Positions 8,845-17,884 of a stretch of 64,000 nucleotides of DNA are shown in pieces. The DNA comes from CAVRAZ01 sp963719135 (GTDB taxonomy: Bacteria; Pseudomonadota; Gammaproteobacteria; DSM-19610). Location of the stretch: contig CAVRAZ010000001.1 in NCBI GenBank assembly GCA_963719135.1, forward strand, positions 744,001 through 808,000. Direction: 5' to 3'. The notes under the pieces are model-generated. The model was not told the origin of the DNA and searched no databases. It worked only from the letters and a program-made list of their open reading frames with translations. Position 1 is the first letter of the stretch; each line of letters opens with the position of its first letter. The position numbers and the translations under genes were made by a program.

Positions 8845-10110
8845 CTACCAGAGCCAGAACCGGACAGCCGCCAGTCCGGCCAGGGCACTGGCGAGCAGCG
8901 GCAGGGCAACCCGAAGTCCGATGTCGCGTCCGCCGATGACCAGCGCCATGCCACCCTTGACCAGGCTGTTGACGGCCGCAGCGATAATGACGCCGGTGAC
9001 CGCGACGTGCAAAGCGAGATCCTCCTGGCTCAGGCGCGCCAGCGAGAGCGTGATCGCATCAACGTCCGCCACGCCCGACGCCGCGGCGAGCGCCAGCACT
9101 CCGATTTCGCCGAAGCGCACCTGCAGCGCCTTGCCGAGCAGGATGACCAGTGCCAGAAAGGCTCCGAACCCGAGCGCCTGTTTCAGCTCCAGCGGATTAT
9201 TGAAGGGCGATGCCGTGTCGATGATCTGGTGCCTCTGCAAGCGCCAGTACACCAACGCAGGCAGATAGGTGACCAGCGCCATCACCGCCGCCGGCACCAG
9301 CATCATCCGGGACAGACTGGGGTTGACCACACTCGCGACCACCAGCATGCGCGGCAGCATGGTGCCGCAGGCCAGCAGAATGCCGACGGCCAGCACCGGC
9401 GCAATCGCCGGGTTGCGATGCGCCAGCCGCGACAGGTTCAGGGTGACGGCAGTCGAGGACGCCAGGCCGCCGAACAACCCGGTGAAGACCACGCCCCGGC
9501 GCGTGCCGCCGATCTTGATGGCGAAGTAACCGACGAACGAAAGCGCGGCGATGAGCACCACCATCCACCAGATGGCGTGCGGGTTCAGCGCCTTCCAGGG
9601 CCCGTAGCCTTGGTCGGGAAGGATCGGCAACAGGACGACCGATATCAGCAGCAGGCGGATGCCGGCACGCAGCTCATCGGCCTCGAGTGACCTGACCCAG
9701 CGGTGCAGCGCCGGCTTGTAGCTCAACAGCAGCGTGGTGACCACCGCGGACGCGGCGGCGAGCGCCACGTCGCCGAGCGCGGCCAGCGCGCCGAGCACAA
9801 ACGTCAGCAGCGCGGCGACCAGACTGGTAAAACCGAATTTCTCGTCCGCCTGCCGCAGCGCGATGACATAGGCCGTCGCCAACGCGCCGGCCAGACCGGC
9901 GAAAGCCAGCCCCAAGACCGCCGCGCCGATGTGCTGTGCGAGCAGCGCCACGCCGCCGCCGAGCAACCCGATCAGTCCGTAGGTGCGTATGCCGGCGATG
10001 CGCTTGCCCTCTTCCGCCTTGCGCTCTTCCCAGCCGCGCTCGACGCCGATCAACAGGCCGATGGCCAGGGCCACGCTCAGGTAGTAGAAGGTTTGCTGGG
10101 CCTCGCTCAT
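8845..10110 (-). CDS. MgtC/SapB-DUF4010 family inner-membrane protein
   Basis: This is a 421-residue polytopic protein. The N-terminal part (about residues 8-150) carries the MgtC/SapB pattern 'ALAIGLLIGVERGW', then 'GIRTYGLIGLLGGG'. The rest (about 180-415) is a DUF4010-type helical bundle with 'GLFGGLASSTAVTLNLSRLA' and 'ASGVADVDAITLSLA'. About a dozen membrane segments are visible. The family is widespread, but its substrate is unknown; roles in magnesium or phosphate stress are reported for MgtC itself. The gene stands alone on the minus strand, 230 bases downstream of the Fic-like gene. Confidence 0.85.
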   Translation of the reverse strand: MSEAQQTFYYLSVALAIGLLIGVERGWEERKAEEGKRIAGIRTYGLIGLLGGGVALLAQHIGAAVLGLAFAGLAGALATAYVIALRQADEKFGFTSLVAALLTFVLGALAALGDVALAAASAVVTTLLLSYKPALHRWVRSLEADELRAGIRLLLISVVLLPILPDQGYGPWKALNPHAIWWMVVLIAALSFVGYFAIKIGGTRRGVVFTGLFGGLASSTAVTLNLSRLAHRNPAIAPVLAVGILLACGTMLPRMLVVASVVNPSLSRMMLVPAAVMALVTYLPALVYWRLQRHQIIDTASPFNNPLELKQALGFGAFLALVILLGKALQVRFGEIGVLALAAASGVADVDAITLSLARLSQEDLALHVAVTGVIIAAAVNSLVKGGMALVIGGRDIGLRVALPLLASALAGLAAVRFWLW

Positions 10111-10341
10111 GGATGAATCTTAGCCCCTTGGCGACGCGATGAGTACGCGGGGAAGGTCGCCGGCGAGCGGCGAAATGCAAGAGGCCCGGCAGTTCGTCGC
10201 TCGCGGGCCTTGCAGTGAAGGCGAAAGCAGTGCGCAGCGCGCCTGGCGCGAGGCTGTGCGCCGATCCTGCCGGCGGAACCCGCGACCAGCGCGGCCCGCC
10301 GGTCGCGGTATTGTCCGCGCGCGTTACACCGGAACGCCTCG

Positions 10342-11028
10342 TCAGCGCTTCAGGAGAAAATGCCCGTCCGCGTCGTCCTCGATCATCCGCGCGAAGCGTT
10401 TGGTCAGCTTGGGCAGCCTCACCAGTTTGTCCAACCCGTGCTTCCTGCGGTTCTTGATCAGCGTCGCCGGTTCGAAAAAATGCCGCGCATTGTCGACCGT
10501 CAGCACGAACGGCGGCCGTCCGTCGCGCGCCAGCAGATAGCTCATGAGCAGTGCGCCGGTGCGGTGGTTGCCTTCGGGATAGAGTTGCGGCTGGCTGAGC
10601 ACGCGGGCGAACACGCCGGCGGCCAGCTTGCAGGCGCTGTCTGTCCTGTGCAGGGCCAGCCAGTCCATCAGCCCGCCGACGCCGCCGCCTTCGGTCTCGT
10701 AGAACTGCCGTTGAGCGTGATCGAGGTGCCCGGGGTGCTCGTCCCCCTGCCGCCTGCCCGACTCGCCGCACAGCACCACCCGGTTGACTTCCACCAGGCG
10801 CGCGGATTCACCCATTCCGAACAGGTCGATGCCTTCGCTCAGGCAGCGATCGACGCAGCGGTAACCGGCCACCATGTTGGCCACGACCTCGTCGGTCAGG
10901 GGGTCGCGCCTGTCGCTCAGATGCGCGTTGATCCGCGGAAACTCGCGCTGCACGGCGGCCAGCGACGCCTCGATGGCGGGAACATTCAGGCGGTGCCCGG
11001 CAAGGCGCAGTGACGATCCGGAGGACAT
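10342..11028 (-). CDS. Fic/Fido-domain protein with altered catalytic motif
   Basis: The ATG at 11028 is preceded by AAGGA seven bases upstream, giving 228 residues. The Fido core is visible around 'GVFARVLSQPQLYPEGNHRT' and 'GALLMSYLLA'. The canonical loop is HPFx(D/E)GNGR. Here it reads Q-L-Y-P-E-G-N-H-R, so the catalytic histidine is Gln and the second glycine is His, while Glu-Gly-Asn and Arg are kept. Fic enzymes normally transfer AMP or other phospho-groups from nucleotides to hydroxyl side chains. Loss of the His suggests weak, altered or absent activity. The gene follows the pst operon by 53 bases on the same strand and may be co-transcribed with it. Confidence 0.75.
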   Translation of the reverse strand: MSSGSSLRLAGHRLNVPAIEASLAAVQREFPRINAHLSDRRDPLTDEVVANMVAGYRCVDRCLSEGIDLFGMGESARLVEVNRVVLCGESGRRQGDEHPGHLDHAQRQFYETEGGGVGGLMDWLALHRTDSACKLAAGVFARVLSQPQLYPEGNHRTGALLMSYLLARDGRPPFVLTVDNARHFFEPATLIKNRRKHGLDKLVRLPKLTKRFARMIEDDADGHFLLKR

Positions 11029-11081
11029 GCGACGATCCTTAGCGGAAGAACGCGCGTGCTGCGGCGCGGATACTCCAGATG

Positions 11082-12170
11082 CTATTGCGGCGCATTCAGG
11101 GCCTGACGCGCACGGCGGAGCAGACTCTCCGGCAGCGGGATATAGCCCAGTTCCTCGGCCGCACGCTGGCCCTGACCCAGTCCCCAGTTCACGGCCTGCA
11201 CCAGGGCGGCGGCCTTGTCCGGATCGGGCCATGAACGGTCCAGCAGCAACCAGGTCAGGCTGACGATCGGGTAGGCGCCGGCGCCGGGCGGGTCGGGCAG
11301 GAACAGGCGCAGGTCGGCGGGAATCGTCTGCGCGGCGGCATCCAGCGCCGCCGCGCCGCCGGCCGCGCCCGGCTCGACAAAGGCGCCCGCGCGGTTCTGC
11401 AGCGCCGCCATGGGCAGGCCCAGGCGCGCCGCAAAGGTATATTCGAGGTACCCGACCGCGTATTGCGTGATCTTCAGCCGCTGCGCGACGCCTTCGTTGC
11501 CGAGCGCGATCATGGCGCCGCCCGGCCAGTCGGTCAGCTTGCCCGCGGCGGGACCGTCGCGCCAGGCCTGGCTGATCGCACTGAGATGATTGGTGAAGGC
11601 ATACGTGGTGCCGCTGCTGTCCCGGCGGGCGATGACCTGAATCCGTTTGCCCGGCAGCTTGAGGTCCGGATTCGCCGCTGCGATACGCGGGTCGTCCCAG
11701 CGCGCAACGCGGCCGAGAAAGATGTCGGCGTAGACATCCCTGGGCAGACGCAGTCCGCCGCCGATTCCCGGAATGTTGTAGGCGACGACCACTTCGCCGG
11801 CGGTCACGGGAATCATCCTGACGCCGCGTCCCGCGGGCGGCTGAACGCGTGCGATTTCGCTGTCGTTCATCGCCGCGTCGCTGGCGCCGAAATCCACGCC
11901 GCCGGCGATGAAGCGTTCGATGCCCTCGCCGCTGCCGACGGCGTCGTAGACGAAGGCTGCATCGGTATGCTCACGCCCGTACTCGTCGATCCAGCGCTCC
12001 ATCAGCGGCGCGACGAAGGTGGAACCGGCGCCGCGTAGCTTCAGCGCCGCGCTGCCGGACGAATTGCCCGCCGTTGCCGAGGTGCCGGGCGCACCCGTCC
12101 CGCAGGTCGCCAGCAACAGGGGAAACAGGACCGCGGCCGCCGCCGCTGCACACTTCCGGGTAAGCATCAT
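11082..12170 (-). CDS. pstS: Second phosphate-binding PstS-like lipoprotein
   Basis: This 362-residue periplasmic binding protein has a signal ending in 'LLLATC', probably lipidated at Cys23 (Thr at -1 is not the usual residue). The PstS signature 'LRGAGSTFVAPLMERWIDEY' follows, with 'DFGASDAAMNDSEI' and 'VIARRDSSGTTYAFTNHL'. These are the loops that bind phosphate in the family. It lies 19 bases downstream of pstB, so the operon is bracketed by two binding proteins. The two PstS proteins differ clearly in sequence and may differ in affinity or anchoring; that is inference. Confidence 0.88.
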   Translation of the reverse strand: MMLTRKCAAAAAAVLFPLLLATCGTGAPGTSATAGNSSGSAALKLRGAGSTFVAPLMERWIDEYGREHTDAAFVYDAVGSGEGIERFIAGGVDFGASDAAMNDSEIARVQPPAGRGVRMIPVTAGEVVVAYNIPGIGGGLRLPRDVYADIFLGRVARWDDPRIAAANPDLKLPGKRIQVIARRDSSGTTYAFTNHLSAISQAWRDGPAAGKLTDWPGGAMIALGNEGVAQRLKITQYAVGYLEYTFAARLGLPMAALQNRAGAFVEPGAAGGAAALDAAAQTIPADLRLFLPDPPGAGAYPIVSLTWLLLDRSWPDPDKAAALVQAVNWGLGQGQRAAEELGYIPLPESLLRRARQALNAPQ

Positions 12171-12189
12171 AGGGGTCTTCCGCGGCCGC

Positions 12190-13026
12190 TCAACTGAACT
12201 CGCCGGCGATGTATTCCCGGGTCAGTTTTTCTCTGGGCTGTTCGAAGACCTGGCGGGTCTCCCCCATCTCCACGAGATAACCGGTGCGCCCGCCTTCGGA
12301 AATGTCCACGGAGAAGAAGGCCGTGGTATCCGCCACGCGCGTCGCCTGCTGCATGTTGTGGGTGACCAGCGCCAGCGTGTAACGCTCCTTGAGCGCGAGC
12401 ATCAACTCTTCGACCTGGCGCGTGGCGATGGGGTCCAGCGCGGAACAGGGCTCGTCCAGCAGCAGCACGTCGGGCTCGGTGGCGATCGCCCGGGCGATGC
12501 ACAGCCGCTGTTGCTGGCCGCCGGACAGCGACAGCCCGCTGGACTTCAGTTTGTTCTTGACCTCGGCCCACAGGGCGGCGTCGCGCAGGGCCTTTTCCAC
12601 CCGTTCGTCCAGGTCGCCCTTGTAACGGTTCAGGCGCAGGCCGAAGGCGACATTGTTGTAGATGCTCATGGAGAAGGGATTGGGCTGCTGGAACACCATG
12701 CCGATGTAGCGCCGCACCACCACCGGATCGACCTTCTTCGCATAGATGTCCTTGTCGTGGTAGTGCACGTGGCCGTCGAAACGGAAGCCGTCGACCAGGT
12801 CGTTCATGCGATTGAGGCTGCGCAGCACGGTGCTCTTGCCGCAACCCGAAGGACCGATGAATCCGGTGATCTTGTTTTTTTCGATGGGCACCACGCTGTC
12901 GCGCACGGCCTGGAACTTGCCGTAGTGGATGCTTTTCACCTGGCAGTCGATGACCACCGGGCCCTTGGGCCGGAACTTCCCTGCTTCGGGTATCACGGCA
13001 TGCGGAATTGCGTTCATAGTCTGCAC
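12190..13026 (-). CDS. pstB: Phosphate ABC transporter ATP-binding protein PstB
   Basis: This 278-residue ATPase has Walker A GPSGCGKST at residues 58-66, the signature LSGGQQQR at 167-174, Walker B LLLDEP at 188-193 and a switch histidine in 'LVTHNMQQA'. It powers phosphate import through PstA and PstC at the inner membrane. It follows pstA by 13 bases. It carries an N-terminal extension of about 20 residues before the ABC core. All catalytic motifs are intact. Confidence 0.95.
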   Translation of the reverse strand: MQTMNAIPHAVIPEAGKFRPKGPVVIDCQVKSIHYGKFQAVRDSVVPIEKNKITGFIGPSGCGKSTVLRSLNRMNDLVDGFRFDGHVHYHDKDIYAKKVDPVVVRRYIGMVFQQPNPFSMSIYNNVAFGLRLNRYKGDLDERVEKALRDAALWAEVKNKLKSSGLSLSGGQQQRLCIARAIATEPDVLLLDEPCSALDPIATRQVEELMLALKERYTLALVTHNMQQATRVADTTAFFSVDISEGGRTGYLVEMGETRQVFEQPREKLTREYIAGEFS

Positions 13027-13039
13027 CTGACCTTGGATG

Positions 13040-13930
13040 TTAGAACCTGGGGCGTCCGACCACCCGCGCGACGATGTTGAAGACCAGCACGATCAACACC
13101 AGCACCAGCGACGCGGCCCAGGCCAGTTCGATCTGGTTCTCGAACGGCATGCCCGAAAAGTTATAGATAAGAATCGAGAGCGACGCGGTGGGCTCGGACA
13201 GTTCGGAAAGATAGTAGTTGCTGAACAGGGCGGTGAAGAGCAGCGGCGCGGATTCGCCCGCCGCGCCGGCGACGGCCAGGATGACCCCGGTCAGCACGCC
13301 CGGCAGGCTGGTCGGCAGCACCACCTTCCAGATGACCTGGCTGCGCGTGCAGCCCATGCCGTAGGCCGCATCCTTTATACGCTGCGGCACCTGTTTCATC
13401 GCCTCTTCCGCCGCCAGTGTCACGGTGGGCAGCATCAGCACGGCCAGCGCGATGCCGCCGGCCCAGGCCGAATAGGCGCCGATCCAGAGCACGACGGTGG
13501 CATAGGCAAACACTCCGGCGAGGATCGACGGAAATCCCGTGAGGACTTTCGAGAAGAACCGGGCGACCTCGGCGATCCTGCTGCGCGGGCCAAGTATCGC
13601 CAGATACAGCGCGGCCAGAATTCCGACGGGAACGCTGAGCGCCGTGCCGATGGCGACCATGACCAGCGTGCCGAGGATGGCGTTGCCGAAACCGCCGCCC
13701 AGCTCGAACCCGGCCGGCGGCAATGCGCTCAGCGCTTCCCAGTCCAGACGCGCGCCGCCGTGGACCAGCAGCATGTAGATCACCGAGAACAGGGGAATGC
13801 CGGCGAGCAGCGCGGCGGACCAGGTGAGCGCGGTGAGCAGCAGACTCTTCAACGCCCGGATTTCGAGGAACTGCCGCTCCAGCCTGGGTCGGGTCACCGG
13901 GATGCCGGCGGCGAGGTCGGTATCGTTCAT
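13040..13930 (-). CDS. pstA: Phosphate ABC transporter permease PstA
   Basis: This is a 296-residue membrane protein with six apparent transmembrane segments and the binding-protein-dependent permease loop 'EEAMKQVPQRIKDAAYGMGC', the EAA contact for PstB. It overlaps pstC by four bases (ATGA), so the two permease halves are translationally coupled. Start and length match the family. Confidence 0.94.
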   Translation of the reverse strand: MNDTDLAAGIPVTRPRLERQFLEIRALKSLLLTALTWSAALLAGIPLFSVIYMLLVHGGARLDWEALSALPPAGFELGGGFGNAILGTLVMVAIGTALSVPVGILAALYLAILGPRSRIAEVARFFSKVLTGFPSILAGVFAYATVVLWIGAYSAWAGGIALAVLMLPTVTLAAEEAMKQVPQRIKDAAYGMGCTRSQVIWKVVLPTSLPGVLTGVILAVAGAAGESAPLLFTALFSNYYLSELSEPTASLSILIYNFSGMPFENQIELAWAASLVLVLIVLVFNIVARVVGRPRF

Positions 13931-14907
13931 CGGGCACCCTCGAACTTGCGCATGGTGTATTGCTGGATCGCGAGCCCGACGACGTTGACGACAAAGGTGA
14001 TCGCGAGCAGGACCAGCGCCGCATACATCAATGCCTGGACCTCGATCGCGCCGGCCTCCGGAAAATTCGAGGCCAGCAGCGACGCCAGCGTGTTGGCCGG
14101 CGAGAACAGCGACAGGCTGATCTGGTTGCTGTTGCCGATGAGCATGGCCAGCGCCATGGTTTCACCGAGCGCGCGGCCGAAGCCCAGCACCAGGGCGGCC
14201 AGGATGCCGGACGACGCGGTCGGCAGCAGGACCTTCAATATCGCCTCCCAGCGCGTGGTGCCCATGCCGAAAGCCGCTTCCTTGACCTTGTACGGGACGC
14301 GGCGAAAGGCGTCGGCCGAGATGGCCGCGACGGTCGGCAGGATCATGATCGCCAGCACCAGGGCGGCGGGCGCCATGCCCGGACCGCTGAGGTCGGTGCC
14401 GAAGACGGGAATCCAGCCCAGGTGTTCGTGCAGCCAATCCGCCCAGGGCCGGATCAGCGGGATCAGCACATAGATGCCCCACAGGCCGAAGACGACCGAG
14501 GGGATGGCCGCGAGCATCTCCACAATGGTGCGAAACACCGCGGCCAGGCGCGCGTGGATAAAACCCTGGGTGAGAAAAATGGCAATGGCGATGCCGAAGA
14601 GGCCGCCCAGAAGCAGCGCCAGCAGCGAACTGTACAAGGTACCCCAGATCTCGGGGAGCACGCCGAACTGTGCCCGGTTGATATCCCAGGTCGTGCCGGT
14701 GATGAAGCCGAAGCCGTAGTCCCTGATCGCGGGCCAGGCCTTGCCGCCGAGTTCCCAGAAAATGAAGCCGACCAGCGCAATGATCAGCAGTGCGCAAGAG
14801 TAGGCAACAGCGCGGAAGATCGAATCACCCAGGTAATCCGCGGCGGTCGGCGGCCCCGAAACGGAGCCACGACTGGCGTCTGCGGAAAACCTGTTGTGAT
14901 CGGTCAT
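13927..14907 (-). CDS. pstC: Phosphate ABC transporter permease PstC
   Basis: This 326-residue membrane protein has the first membrane span near residues 30-50 and the permease loop 'ADAFRRVPYKVKEAAFGMGT' in the second half. It pairs with PstA to form the phosphate channel. It is separated from the upstream pstS by 181 bases that contain a REP-type hairpin, an arrangement that often lets the binding protein be made in excess over the permease. Confidence 0.94.
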   Translation of the reverse strand: MTDHNRFSADASRGSVSGPPTAADYLGDSIFRAVAYSCALLIIALVGFIFWELGGKAWPAIRDYGFGFITGTTWDINRAQFGVLPEIWGTLYSSLLALLLGGLFGIAIAIFLTQGFIHARLAAVFRTIVEMLAAIPSVVFGLWGIYVLIPLIRPWADWLHEHLGWIPVFGTDLSGPGMAPAALVLAIMILPTVAAISADAFRRVPYKVKEAAFGMGTTRWEAILKVLLPTASSGILAALVLGFGRALGETMALAMLIGNSNQISLSLFSPANTLASLLASNFPEAGAIEVQALMYAALVLLAITFVVNVVGLAIQQYTMRKFEGAR

Positions 14908-15005
14908 GTTGTGCTCGGCGTTCCCAAACCGCGGGCAGCGCGAACGGCGGCCCCCCGGCTCCTCTGGAATGTCTCATTAGTCGCAGCTCTGATCGAACCC
15001 TGAAA

Positions 15006-15072
15006 CGTCATCCCGGCGAAGGCCGGGATCCGGTTTTCAAGGCACTGGATGCCGGCCTTCGCCGGCATGACG
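15006..15072. repeat. REP-type hairpin (CGGCGAAGGCCGG family)
   Basis: An inverted repeat starts CGTCATCCCGGCGAAGGCC and ends GGCCTTCGCCGGCATGACG, with a short spacer. Related hairpins occur at 36901-36968 and inside the elements at 27359, 32698, 41664 and 57198. It lies between pstS and pstC and could end or stabilise transcripts there. Confidence 0.8.
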
Positions 15073-15088
15073 ACTTATCAGAGGCTGC

Positions 15089-16144
15089 TTATTTCACCAG
15101 CTTCGACACCGTGCGCACGCGTTCGACAACGTTGTCAGGCAGCGGAATGTAACCCATCGCGTCGGCGGACTTCTGACCTTCGGTCAGGCAGTACTCGACG
15201 AGGTCGCGCAGCACCTCGGCCTTGTCATCGTCCTGGTCCGTGTACAGCAACAGCCAGGTGAAGCTGGCGATCGGATAGGCCTGCTCACCCGCCGGATCGG
15301 ACACCCAGACACGCAGGTCGGGTACGTCGCCGCCCGGCAGGTTACCCGCGGGGAACTCGGCGCTGGCCAGCGCCGCCTTGCCGCTCTCGGAGCCCGGCGC
15401 GACGTAGTTGCCGGCCTTGTTCTCCAGCATGGCCGTCGGCGCCTTGGTGAGTTTGGCGTAACCGTACTCGATGTACCCGATGGCGCCGGGGGTCTGTTTG
15501 ATCGTGGCGGTCACGCCGTCGTTCTTGGGCGCCTTGACGATCTTGCCTTCCTTCGGCCAGTTGGGCGACTTGGACTGGCCCACGCTGTCCTTGAACGCCG
15601 CGCTGACCGCCGCCAGGTGGCCGGTGAACACGAAGCTGGTGCCGCTGGAGTCGGAGCGCACCACGACGGTGATGGGTGCGTCCGGCAGCTTGACACCCGG
15701 GTTGGCCGCGACGATCCGCGGATCGTTCCACCGCGTGATCCTGCCCATGAAGATTTCCGGGTATACGTTGCGCGGCAGTTTGAGTTCGCCGACGCCCGCG
15801 AGGTTGTATGACAGCACCACTTCGCCTGCGGTCATCGGCAACAGCACCACGCCGCCCTTGGCGTTGCCGATCTCCTCGTCGTTCATGGCCGCGTCGCTCG
15901 CTGCGAAATCGACCGTGTGGTTGATGAAGTCCTGGATGCCGGCACCGCTGCCCTTCGACTGATAGTCGACCCGCACGCCCTTGTCGGCGCCGCTGAAATC
16001 CTTGAACCACTTGGCATAGATCGGCGCCGGGAAGCTGGCGCCGGAACCGATCAGCTTGAGATCGGCGACCGCAGGTGCCGCGAACGCCGCGCCGGAGAGT
16101 AAACCAGCGAAGAGGAGAGCCTTTAACTGCGAGGGAAACGCCAT
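15089..16144 (-). CDS. pstS: Phosphate-binding periplasmic protein PstS
   Basis: This 351-residue protein has a classical signal peptide (residues 1 to about 27, 'ALLFAGLLSGAAFA'). The phosphate-binding loops 'GASFPAPIYAKWFKDF', 'SKGSGAGIQDFINHTVDFAA' and 'VVRSDSSGTSFVFTGHLA' are present. The ribosome binding site AGGAG lies about eleven bases upstream. It heads the operon and is preceded by a candidate Pho box and -10 element at 16225-16258, so induction by phosphate starvation through PhoB is likely. It lacks the lipobox region of the second PstS. Confidence 0.94.
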   Translation of the reverse strand: MAFPSQLKALLFAGLLSGAAFAAPAVADLKLIGSGASFPAPIYAKWFKDFSGADKGVRVDYQSKGSGAGIQDFINHTVDFAASDAAMNDEEIGNAKGGVVLLPMTAGEVVLSYNLAGVGELKLPRNVYPEIFMGRITRWNDPRIVAANPGVKLPDAPITVVVRSDSSGTSFVFTGHLAAVSAAFKDSVGQSKSPNWPKEGKIVKAPKNDGVTATIKQTPGAIGYIEYGYAKLTKAPTAMLENKAGNYVAPGSESGKAALASAEFPAGNLPGGDVPDLRVWVSDPAGEQAYPIASFTWLLLYTDQDDDKAEVLRDLVEYCLTEGQKSADAMGYIPLPDNVVERVRTVSKLVK

Positions 16145-16224
16145 GGCCGGAAGTGCTCCTGTCTGAAGTGGGGTGAGTGCGTAGCCTGCCGCGCAACGGC
16201 GGCGGGCGTAATCAGGAACCAGGA

Positions 16225-16258
16225 ATTATCTTTGCGGAGTGTTACGTTTGTGTGACAA
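16225..16258 (-). promoter_or_regulatory. Candidate Pho box and -10 element of pstS
   Basis: On the minus strand TTGTCAC-ACAA-ACGTAAC (16258 to 16241) resembles two PhoB half-sites spaced 11 bases apart. It is followed after 10 bases by GATAAT (16230 to 16225). The position in place of a -35 box and about 80 bases before pstS fits a PhoB-activated promoter. The second half-site is a weak match. Confidence 0.5.
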
Positions 16259-16814
16259 GGGGCGGGAGGCGCCGGCGTCACCTTCCGGCGGTTGTAGCTT
16301 CGCCGCGGGCGTAAGTAACTTCTATTTACTTATCTTTCATAAAGTTATAGAATGCTTTTCCAGTAACTCATCAAGGATAGCCTCGGGCGAAGTGATGCTC
16401 GACAATGGCAACCCAACCCGATCATTGCATCGATGTCAGGCCGAGACGAAGCCCGACGCCCGACCGCCGCTTGTTGGGCTTCGCGGTACGCAGCGCCAGC
16501 CTGCGCACGCGTAGACCCAGGCCCACATGCACTCAAGAGTGGCGCTCAAGGAGTGCAATCAGGAGGCCGGCGGAATGGGAGCCTTCATGAGCTGCGGGCC
16601 AGCGGGCGGAGGCTATTCCAGTTGCGGGTGGGATTCAAAGTGCTTTGACCAGTGGAACGCCGCCACTGATTCATGCATGAACCCTAAAGGATGGCAGAAG
16701 GTCGGATCTCAAGCGGTCCTTGTTGTCATCGCTCATTCCGCTGTGGCACTCTAACTGTTGACCCAGTGTCCGGATGTATCGAACCCTTCACTGTGCTCCC
16801 GCTATGCGTTCATC
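16259..16814. other. Intergenic with a GAAGCCC/GGGCTTC hairpin repeat
   Basis: This stretch between the divergent pstS promoter and the lpxR remnant has no convincing gene. At 16447-16513 it carries a copy of a hairpin repeat (CGAAGCCCGACGCCCGACC ... TTGGGCTTCG) followed by GCCAGCCTGCGCACGCGTA. It is related to the longer copy at 19447-19535. Confidence 0.45.
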
Positions 16815-17857
16815 TTGATCCATAAACACAGCCTGCCTGGGGTCGCACTCCTCCATACCCTTTGCGTTCCGGTCGAAACGCTGGGCGGTCAAGGGCCGGA
16901 GCAGACAGCCTACCGGTTTGAATATGTCAACGATTTCTATTTCGGGACTGACAGCAAACTTTCCGGCGCCTGGTCATTGCAGAAACACAGCCCGGCGGCC
17001 GGCAACTGGGATGATGTTGCGCATACCGCGAAGATCTTCAGACAGGCGGGCAAACGGATTCCGACACTCACCGCCGATCATCTGATCTAGCGCACCGGAT
17101 TTGCGCTCGCTCAAGTGATACAGACGCCCGGTCAACTCTCTCGCGAAGACCTCATTAAGGAAGACGTTCCCTACGCCGGCGCCCTGCCATTGCAATTTAG
17201 CGGGTATGGATACGACAACCTGGAATTCAGAGGTCTCGAACTGGTGACCGGTGTGGTGGGGCCGGCGTCGCTGGCCGAACAGGTGCAGACCTCGAGCCAC
17301 GAACTGCTCGGCATCAATAAGCCGCGAGGCTGGGACAACCAGCTTCGCAACGAGCTGCTCGTCAACCTCAACTACATGCGCAAGCGTAAACTGCTGAGCG
17401 CCGCTCGACCGACCGGAACGTCATACGACGTAACTCTCAGCGGCAATGTCTGCCTGGTAATCTGGCCACCCTGGTCGGCGGCGCGCTGGAAATGCGTTAT
17501 GGCAGGAACCTGCCCGGCGGATTCCTGTATCTTCCAGACGCTACCGGATTCCGTCTCAATTACAAGGCCACGCTGAAGCCGCCAAGACCCGATAAGCCGA
17601 GTGTGTATCTGTCGCTGGCGCTGCGCGGATCGGCGGTTGCACGCGATATCTTCCTGGATGACAACACCTTCGTGCACAGCCACAGCGTGCACAAGAAGAC
17701 CTTCGTCGGACTGGCGATTCTCGGTCTGCACTACGAGACCCAAGAATGGGCCGCGCATTTCGACCTCTCCTACTCCAGTGATGACGTTGATACCAGCCGC
17801 GCCCACAAAGCCGCCGACCAGACGCAAGTCGTAAGAAAAGGGGTCGGTGACAAATGA
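16815..17857 (+). pseudogene. lpxR: Lipid A 3'-O-deacylase LpxR family remnant
   Basis: Reading across frames gives 'YRFEYVNDFYFGTDSKLSGA', 'LKEDVPYAG'-like 'KEDVPYAGALPLQFSGYGYD', 'TSSHELLGINKPRGWDNQL' and a C-terminal beta-barrel part ending 'AAHFDLSYSSDDVD'. The Asn-Asp pair, the His of 'SSHELLG' and the 'GWDNQ' motif match LpxR (DUF2219) outer-membrane lipases. The frame is broken by a TAG at 17088-17090 and by a shift near 17450, and no clear signal peptide is in frame. The last codons run into the hairpin repeat at 17835-17884. The natural function would be removal of the 3' acyl chains of lipid A. Confidence 0.7.
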
Positions 17858-17884
17858 GAATCAATTGTCACCGACCCCTTTTTC
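17835..17884. repeat. GTCGGTGACAA hairpin repeat, copy 1
   Basis: Arms AAAAGGGGTCGGTGACAA (17836-17853) and TTGTCACCGACCCCTTTT (17865-17882) are perfect complements around an 11-base loop. The element lies at the meeting point of the convergent lpxR remnant and the toroid-like gene, and both end inside it with K-G-V-G-D-K or K-G-V-G-D-N before the stop. It could act as a bidirectional terminator. An almost identical copy lies at 21487-21535. Confidence 0.85.

Noticed and set aside
16527..16754. A 75-codon cysteine-containing plus-strand frame
   Set aside because: No ribosome binding site, no recognisable family and odd composition; it lies just upstream of the lpxR remnant.
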